Source: an uncultured Collinsella sp.
GTDB lineage: Bacteria; Actinomycetota; Coriobacteriia; Coriobacteriales; Coriobacteriaceae
Reading direction: 5' to 3'
DNA: 64,000 bases
Assembly (NCBI GenBank): GCA_900541145.1
Contig: UQIH01000005.1
Coordinates: 1-64,000, forward strand
In this document: piece after piece, positions 58,799-64,000 of the stretch
Numbering within the stretch: the first letter of the stretch is position 1
How the letters are laid out: every line of letters begins with the position of its first letter
Notes under the pieces: model-generated
Told to the model about the DNA's origin: nothing
The model's input: only the letters and a program-made list of their open reading frames with translations
Database searches by the model: none
Program-made: the position numbers and the translations under genes

Positions 58799-60799
58799 GT
58801 GTCCAGATCAACAAGGCAATGCTGCGTTTCGGCTAATAAGAACGACGGCTTTCTGCGGGTCGCGGCGGCGTCGCCGCGGATTCGCGTGGCCGATGTCGAG
58901 GGCAATGCCGAGCTTGCGCTGGCGGCTGTTCGCGAGGCTACCGAGCGCGGCGTTCGCGCGCTGGCGCTGCCCGAGCTTAACCTGACCGGCTATACCGCGG
59001 CCGATCTGTTCCATAACCGCACATTGCTGCATGCCTGCGAGGCTGCTCTGGTGCATATCCTCGATGAAACCCGCGAGCTGCCGATTGTCTTTACCGTCGG
59101 CCTTCCCGTTGCGGTGGCCGAAAACATCTACAACTGCGCGGCCGTGTGCTGTGCGGGCGAGCTTTTGGGCCTTACGGCTAAGAAGTATCTGCCCAACTAT
59201 GGCGAGTTCTACGAGCGCCGCTGGTTTGCCCCGGCGCCTGCCGATCCCGTGTGGGTTGAATTTGCCGGTCAGGGTCCGGTGCCGCTTGGCTCGGGGCTTG
59301 TCTACCGCTGCTGTGATGAGGGCGCCGAGGACCTGGTGCTGGGCGTTGAGGTCTGTGAGGACCTGTGGGTGCCGGCGCCCCCTTCGACCGAGATGGCGCT
59401 TGCCGGTGCGACGGTGATTCTCAACCCGTCGGCTTCTGACGAAATCATCGGTAAGGCAGATTACCGCCGCAGCCTTATCTCTAACCAAAGCGCGCGCCTG
59501 TACTGTGCCTATGCCTACGCGGATGCGAGTGAGGGCGAGTCCACGACCGACATGGTCTTTGCGGGCGAGAACCTCGTCTACGAAAACGGCTCGAAGCTCG
59601 CCGCGACCAAACTGCTTACCTGCGACATGGCCATCGCCGACGTCGATCTTGACCGTCTGGTTGCCGAGCGCCGCCGCTCGACGACGTGGACGCGCGCGGA
59701 CGATGCACCGGAGTCCACGACCGTTGAATTTTCGTTTGAGGGCGTGCTGACAGACGAACCTGTCCTGCGCGATGCACTCGGCATCGACCGTGTCTTCCCC
59801 CGCGCGCCCTTTGTGCCGGCCGACCACGGTGATCTGGCCGAGCGCTGCGAGACCATTCTCGACCTGCAGACCGCCGGCCTCAAGACCCGCCTGGCCCATA
59901 CAGGCACCAAGGCTGCAGCCATCGGTCTTTCGGGCGGCCTGGACTCCACGCTGGCACTGCTTGTGACCGTGCGCGCCTTCGATGCACTGGGGCTGCCGCG
60001 CACCGGTATCACGGCCGTGTCCATGCCCGGCTTTGGCACGACGCATCGCACCAAGTCGAATGCCGAGTCGCTCGCTCGCGACCTTGGCGTGAGCTTCCGC
60101 GAGGTTTCGATCCACGCGGCCGTGGAGCAGCACTTCAAGGACATTGAGCATGATCCAGCTGTGCAGGACGTGACCTACGAGAACAGCCAGGCGCGCGAGC
60201 GTACGCAGATTCTGATGGATCTGGCCAACCAGGCTGGCGGTTTTGTCATTGGCACGGGCGACCTGTCGGAGCTGGCGCTCGGCTGGGCTACCTATAACGG
60301 CGACCACATGAGCATGTACGCCGTCAACGCGAGCGTGCCCAAGACGCTTGTGCGCCATCTGGTACGCTATGCCGCCGATGTCTTTGGCGGGCGCATTGCC
60401 GAGGTCTTGCTCGATATCCTCGATACGCCGGTGTCCCCCGAGCTTCTGCCGCCCACGGGCGACGGCGAGATTGCGCAGAAGACTGAGGATTTGGTGGGCC
60501 CGTACGAGTTGCACGACTACTTCCTCTACTACCTGCTGCGTTTTGGCTTTGAGCCGGGCAAGATCTACCGCATGGCGCTCAAGAGCTTCGAGGGCGTCTA
60601 CGACGCCAAGACCATCCACACATGGCTACGTACGTTCTACCGTCGCTTCTTTGCCCAGCAGTTTAAGCGCAGCTGCCTGCCCGATGGTCCCAAGGTGGGT
60701 TCAGTGACGCTCAGCCCGCGCGGCGATTGGCGTATGCCGAGTGACGCAAGCTCACGTCTGTGGCTCGCGCAGATTGACGCCCTCAATCCAATTGACTAA
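58799..60799 (+). CDS. nadE: NAD+ synthase, glutamine-hydrolysing
   Basis: It amidates nicotinic acid adenine dinucleotide to NAD+ using glutamine and ATP. The 666-residue protein has an N-terminal nitrilase-type glutaminase with Glu 59 (LALPELN), Lys 128 or 129 (LTAKKYLPNYGEFYE) and Cys 186 (GVEVCEDLW), and a C-terminal synthetase with the PP-loop GLSGGLDSTLAL and TGDLSELALGWATYNGDHMSMY. The GTG at 58799 is supported by AAGGGG with a six-base gap. A terminator lies 68 bases after the stop. GC content returns to the host level here. Confidence 0.95.
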   Translation: MSRSTRQCCVSANKNDGFLRVAAASPRIRVADVEGNAELALAAVREATERGVRALALPELNLTGYTAADLFHNRTLLHACEAALVHILDETRELPIVFTVGLPVAVAENIYNCAAVCCAGELLGLTAKKYLPNYGEFYERRWFAPAPADPVWVEFAGQGPVPLGSGLVYRCCDEGAEDLVLGVEVCEDLWVPAPPSTEMALAGATVILNPSASDEIIGKADYRRSLISNQSARLYCAYAYADASEGESTTDMVFAGENLVYENGSKLAATKLLTCDMAIADVDLDRLVAERRRSTTWTRADDAPESTTVEFSFEGVLTDEPVLRDALGIDRVFPRAPFVPADHGDLAERCETILDLQTAGLKTRLAHTGTKAAAIGLSGGLDSTLALLVTVRAFDALGLPRTGITAVSMPGFGTTHRTKSNAESLARDLGVSFREVSIHAAVEQHFKDIEHDPAVQDVTYENSQARERTQILMDLANQAGGFVIGTGDLSELALGWATYNGDHMSMYAVNASVPKTLVRHLVRYAADVFGGRIAEVLLDILDTPVSPELLPPTGDGEIAQKTEDLVGPYELHDYFLYYLLRFGFEPGKIYRMALKSFEGVYDAKTIHTWLRTFYRRFFAQQFKRSCLPDGPKVGSVTLSPRGDWRMPSDASSRLWLAQIDALNPID

Positions 60800-60867
60800 G
60801 GTTGGCCAAATTGAACCAATACGGGGGTTGTAAGCGTTACACTTTTGAAATCTGATGGCCCGTATCG

Positions 60868-60899
60868 CGCGGCGCTCTTGTCGGAGCGCCGCGTTTTTT
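60868..60899 (+). terminator. Terminator between nadE and aminotransferase
   Basis: A perfect 10-bp GC stem (60868-60877 with 60884-60893) is followed by six T residues, only 18 bases before the aminotransferase ATG. The downstream gene must be transcribed through it or start upstream of it. Confidence 0.85.
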
Positions 60900-60917
60900 A
60901 TATCGAAAGGTGGCACC

Positions 60918-62081
60918 ATGCAGGCATCGCAGCGTCTCGACCGCTTTGGCGCGGAGGTCTTCGCCTCGCTCAACAACAAGCTTCTCGCGCTGAAGGCTCA
61001 GGGCAAGACCATTTACAACATGAGCGTGGGCACGCCCGATTTTAAGCCGTACGACCATGTGGTCGAGGCGCTCACGCAGGCAGCCCAAGATCCCGAGATG
61101 TGGAAGTATGCCCTGCGCGACCTGCCCGAACTCAAGCAAGCCGTGTGCGATTACTATGAGCGCCGCTTTGGCGTTTCGGGCATTACGCCGTCTATGGTGC
61201 AGTCGTGCAACGGCACGCAGGAGGGCGTGGGCCATTTGGGCCTGGCCCTGCTCGATCCGGGTGACACCATTCTGGTTCCCGATCCGTGTTACCCGGTCTT
61301 TGAGGCGGGTGCCAAGATCGCCGATGCCAAGCTCGAGTACTATCCGTTGGTTGCCGAGCACAATTACCTGCCCTATGTGGCGGGCATCGATCCCGAGGTG
61401 GCCGATCGCGCCAAGTATATGATCGTGTCGCTGCCCGCCAACCCGGTCGGCTCGGTGGGCACGCCCGAGGTCTACGAGGAGATTATCGCCTTTGCCCGCG
61501 AGCATGATCTGTTGATCGTGCATGACAATGCCTACTCCGATATCGTGTTCGACGGCGAGCCGGGTGGCAGCTTCCTGCAGTACCCTGGCGCGCTCGAGGT
61601 GGGCGTGGAGTTCTTCTCGCTCTCTAAGTCGTTTAACGTCACCGGCGCACGCATCGGCTTTTTGGTCGGTCGCGAGGATGTGGTCTCGGCCTTTGCCAAG
61701 CTGCGCGGCCAGATCGACTTTGGCATGTTCTTCCCGATCCAGAAGGCCGCCATCGCCTGCCTGAACGGTCCGCGCGATGAGGTCGAGGCGCAGCGTCTGA
61801 AGTACCAGGAGCGCCGCGATGCCCTGTGCGACGGTCTTGAGGGCCTGGGCTGGGAGCGCCCCAACGCGCATGGCTCTATGTTTGTGTGGGCCAAGCTTCC
61901 CGGTGGCCGCACCGATTCCATGGCGTTTTGCGAGGAGCTCATGGAGAAGGCCGGCGTTGTGGTGACGCCGGGCGCGAGCTTTGGTCCTTCGGGTGAGGGG
62001 CACGTGCGCATGGCGCTGGTCTTGCCGCCCGACCAGATCGCTTTGGCTGTCGAGGCCATTCGCGAGGCGGGCCTGTATTAG
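60918..62081 (+). CDS. Class I/II PLP-dependent aminotransferase
   Basis: The 387-residue protein belongs to fold type I: IYNMSVGTPDFKPYDHVVEAL, YALRDLPELKQAVCDYYERRFGV, CNGTQEGVGHLGLALLDPGD, VSLPANPVGSVGTPEVYEE, VHDNAYSDIVFDG and FFSLSKSFNVTGARIGFLVG with the PLP lysine. It is closest in pattern to LL-diaminopimelate and aspartate-type aminotransferases, but the substrate cannot be fixed. AAAGGTGG precedes ATG 60918. The terminator in its leader suggests attenuation. Confidence 0.9.
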   Translation: MQASQRLDRFGAEVFASLNNKLLALKAQGKTIYNMSVGTPDFKPYDHVVEALTQAAQDPEMWKYALRDLPELKQAVCDYYERRFGVSGITPSMVQSCNGTQEGVGHLGLALLDPGDTILVPDPCYPVFEAGAKIADAKLEYYPLVAEHNYLPYVAGIDPEVADRAKYMIVSLPANPVGSVGTPEVYEEIIAFAREHDLLIVHDNAYSDIVFDGEPGGSFLQYPGALEVGVEFFSLSKSFNVTGARIGFLVGREDVVSAFAKLRGQIDFGMFFPIQKAAIACLNGPRDEVEAQRLKYQERRDALCDGLEGLGWERPNAHGSMFVWAKLPGGRTDSMAFCEELMEKAGVVVTPGASFGPSGEGHVRMALVLPPDQIALAVEAIREAGLY

Positions 62082-62225
62082 AAAGCTATTTCGGCTCGTC
62101 AATAGCTCGAAACCGATTTCGTGCAGTTATTTTACGAATTCTGCAAACAATTTCGGTAAACGGTCGATTTTTGGCTGCGAATAGGAGCATAATCAAAGTC
62201 CCGATTGGATGTATTGGGATCACGG

Positions 62226-62259
62226 CAAGCCGCTCGGGTCGTTCCCGGGCGGCTTGTTT
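62226..62259 (+). terminator. Hairpin in ldh leader
   Basis: A 13-bp stem (62226-62238 with 62244-62256, one G.T pair) is followed by TTTG, 27 bases before the ldh start. It could end a transcript or protect the ldh mRNA. Confidence 0.6.
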
Positions 62260-62282
62260 GTGGAGAGAGATGGGAGTTTCTA

Positions 62283-63233
62283 ATGGTTAACGAGAAGAAG
62301 GTCGCTATTGTCGGGTGCGGTTTCGTCGGTTCGTCTTCGGCGTTCGCACTGATGCAGAGCGGTCTGTTCTCCGAGATGGTCCTCATCGACGTGGACAAGA
62401 ACCGCGCCGAGGGTGAGGCCCTGGATATCGCGCACGGCATGACGTTTGCCGAGCCGATGAAGATCTACGCCGGCGATTATTCCGATGTCGCCGACGCCGC
62501 CATGATCGTCGTCACTGCTGGCGCTGCCCAGAAGCCCGGTGAGACCCGCCTGGACCTGGTCAACAAGAACGTCAGCATCTTTAAGTCCATTATCCCCGAG
62601 ATTAAGAAGTCCGGCTTCGACGGCATTCTGCTCATCGTCTCCAACCCGGTCGATGTTCTGACCTACGCCGCCATCAAGATGTCCGGCCTGCCCGAGGGCC
62701 ACGTCATCGGTTCCGGCACCGTGCTCGACACCGGTCGCCTGCAGCAGATGCTTGGTGCCCACGTCGAGGTTGACCCGCGCGATGTCCAGGCCTATGTCAT
62801 GGGCGAGCACGGCGACTCCGAGTTTGTCGCTTGGTCCAGCGCTCAGGTTGCCGGTGTTCCGCTGAACACCTTCTGTGAGCTTCACGGCCACCTGGAGCAT
62901 GAGGCTGCCGAGAAGCGCATCGCCGAGGACGTCAAGAACTCCGCCTACACCATCATCGAGAAGAAGCACGCCACCTACTATGGCGTCGCCATGGCCGTCA
63001 AGCGCATCTGCACCGCCGTTATGCGCGATGAGCAGACCGTTCTGCCCGTCTCTTCGCTCATGGTGGGCGAGTATGGCCTGTCCGATCTTGCCATCTCCAT
63101 GCCGACCGTCGTTGGCCGCGACGGCGTTGTCTGCCGCGTCCCCGTGCCGCTGAACGATGACGAGCAGCATGAGCTCACCGTCTCTGCCAAGGCCCTCAAG
63201 GACATCATCGACAGCGTCGACTTCTCCTGCTAA
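62283..63233 (+). CDS. ldh: L-lactate dehydrogenase
   Basis: It reduces pyruvate to lactate with NADH in fermentation. The 316-residue protein has the NAD motif VAIVGCGFVGSSSAFALMQSG, the Gln-type loop AAQKPGETRLDLVNKN that marks lactate rather than malate dehydrogenase, VSNPVDVLTY, GSGTVLDTGRL and the catalytic His in GEHGDSEF. GGGAG precedes ATG 62283; the longer frame passes through the leader hairpin. Codon use is strongly biased, as in a highly expressed gene. A terminator follows. Confidence 0.95.
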   Translation: MVNEKKVAIVGCGFVGSSSAFALMQSGLFSEMVLIDVDKNRAEGEALDIAHGMTFAEPMKIYAGDYSDVADAAMIVVTAGAAQKPGETRLDLVNKNVSIFKSIIPEIKKSGFDGILLIVSNPVDVLTYAAIKMSGLPEGHVIGSGTVLDTGRLQQMLGAHVEVDPRDVQAYVMGEHGDSEFVAWSSAQVAGVPLNTFCELHGHLEHEAAEKRIAEDVKNSAYTIIEKKHATYYGVAMAVKRICTAVMRDEQTVLPVSSLMVGEYGLSDLAISMPTVVGRDGVVCRVPVPLNDDEQHELTVSAKALKDIIDSVDFSC

Positions 63234-63264
63234 ATCAAGCTCGCTAGAGCGAAAAGCTACAATG

Positions 63265-63302
63265 AAGGCGTCCGGGTCCACACGGCCCGGGCGCCTTTTT
63301 GG
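63265..63302 (+). terminator. Terminator after ldh
   Basis: AAGGCGTCCGGG pairs with CCCGGGCGCCTT, followed by T residues. Confidence 0.88.
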
Positions 63303-63347
63303 TGCAAAGTAACCTGACTCCAATGCACCATAGTTGATGGGAGGGCC

Positions 63348-64000
63348 ATGTCGGATTCGCCTAATTTTTTGACCTATGCTCAGACGGCGTTTGATCCGTT
63401 TGAGGAGCGGCCGTTCTGCGCGGTGGACAGCCTGGTCTTTGCGTGGTTGTCCTATTTGCGTTTGCCGGGTGATATGGCGGAGCTGACGAACTGGCAGGGC
63501 CTAGACGTACGCGAGCTGCTGCGTGCCGAGTGCTATCGGGACATGATTGACGACTTGTGGGATCCAGAGGGAAGCAGGGCCTTGTTGGAGGCCGTGGCAG
63601 CAAATCCCAGATACCGCGGCGTGCACGTTTGCGGCTATCGTGCCGTGAGCGATGTGGTGGCGACGGAGCAGTTTGCAGCCATGGCATTCCGGTTTCCGGC
63701 GGGGTTTAGCTATCTTTCCTTCCGGGGGACCGACAGCACGATTGTGGGCTGGAAAGAGGACTTTAACATGGCGTTCCGGTGTCCTGTGCCGGCCCAGGAA
63801 TCCGCGGCGCGTTATGTGGACGAGGCGATGGATGCGATCGACGGGCCGCTTTTGTGCGGAGGTCATTCCAAGGGTGGAAACCTTGCGGTGTACGGTGCGG
63901 CGATGTGCTCCGATGTTGCCCGTGAACGAATCGAACGGGCGTATTCCCATGATGGTCCAGGGTTCGTCGAGGAGTTTCTGAGCGGCAACGCCTTTGCCGA
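63348..64000 (+). CDS. Mbeg1-like (DUF2974) alpha/beta hydrolase, partial
   Basis: The gene runs off the window after 217 codons. The start MSDSPNFLTYAQTAFDPFEERPFCAVDSLVFAWLSY is typical of the Mbeg1-like family, followed by FSYLSFRGTDSTIVGWKEDFNMAF and the lipase-type nucleophile elbow GGHSKGGNLA (Ser about 175), then YSHDGPGF. It is probably an esterase or lipase-like enzyme with unknown substrate. GGGAGGG precedes ATG 63348. Confidence 0.85.
   Translation, partial: MSDSPNFLTYAQTAFDPFEERPFCAVDSLVFAWLSYLRLPGDMAELTNWQGLDVRELLRAECYRDMIDDLWDPEGSRALLEAVAANPRYRGVHVCGYRAVSDVVATEQFAAMAFRFPAGFSYLSFRGTDSTIVGWKEDFNMAFRCPVPAQESAARYVDEAMDAIDGPLLCGGHSKGGNLAVYGAAMCSDVARERIERAYSHDGPGFVEEFLSGNAFA

Noticed and set aside
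58808..60619. Minus-strand frame opposite nadE (603 codons)
   Set aside because: Shadow of nadE, whose catalytic residues are all present.
1..64000. CRISPR array, insertion sequence, prophage or rRNA operon
   Set aside because: No regularly spaced identical repeats with unique spacers, no transposase, no integrase, no phage structural genes and no rRNA segments were seen.

Overview
The window looks like a chromosomal segment of a strictly anaerobic, high-GC Gram-positive gut bacterium of the class Coriobacteriia, most likely Collinsella or a close relative. This is inferred from the GC-rich codon use, oxygen-sensitive metabolism (class III ribonucleotide reductase, radical-SAM activases, flavodoxin with a DUF3793 partner, ferredoxin-type aldo/keto reductase), strong GGAGG-type ribosome binding sites and frequent GTG/TTG starts. 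No species can be named from the sequence alone. Almost all stretches are densely coding, with short intergenic gaps rich in hairpins.

Layout. 1-74: 3' end of a tRNA and its terminator. 75-641: non-coding leader with a NrdR-type promoter. 642-3873: nrdD and nrdG, separated by two large palindromes. 3940-5610: folE, an HD-domain gene and folB (folate). 5617-13019: mostly housekeeping genes (YgjP-like protease, M19 dipeptidase, SlyD-like and UreE-like nickel-chaperone candidates, HAD phosphatase, Fur regulator, acylphosphatase, oxidoreductase, RNase H, LysR regulator). 13020-14704: LysR-controlled metY behind a leader with a cysteine-containing short ORF. 14916-20769: secreted protein, panE, aldo/keto reductase, a second oxidoreductase flanked by two copies of a palindromic repeat, and endonuclease IV. 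20917-24022: amino-acid ABC importer. 24140-28579: flavodoxin/DUF3793, a copper-chaperone-like gene behind a CsoR-type operator, the SOS-type YolD/Y-polymerase pair, and a truncated iron-alcohol-dehydrogenase-like gene. 28779-30473: pgi. 30615-33483: isolated minus-strand cassette of VirD4-like ATPase, ClpP-like protease and an unknown protein, with short repeats upstream. 33974-35539: two HAD phosphatases.

35690-47077 is a long, one-directional catabolic locus: GntR regulator, YfcC-type permease, two amidohydrolases, FrlC-like epimerase, FrlB-like SIS deglycase, two FrlD-like PfkB kinases, YjbQ, BtpA/SgcQ and an FGGY kinase. It resembles pathways for fructosamine (Amadori) compounds but has more enzymes than the known frl or fra operons. 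47156-54220 holds TatD, TcdA, an SdpR/SdpI-like pair, EttA and two poorly characterised proteins.

54614-58690 is the outstanding accessory region. It is visibly AT-rich compared with its neighbours and holds a DUF2087 protein, an MFS exporter, a 773-residue cobalamin-type radical SAM enzyme and, only 13 bases downstream of it, a 36-codon acidic peptide gene with an excellent ribosome binding site, followed by a terminator. This has the layout of a small ribosomally synthesised, radical-SAM-modified peptide (RiPP) system, and I regard it as the best candidate for an undescribed system here. The window ends with nadE, an aminotransferase, L-lactate dehydrogenase and the start of a Mbeg1-like hydrolase.
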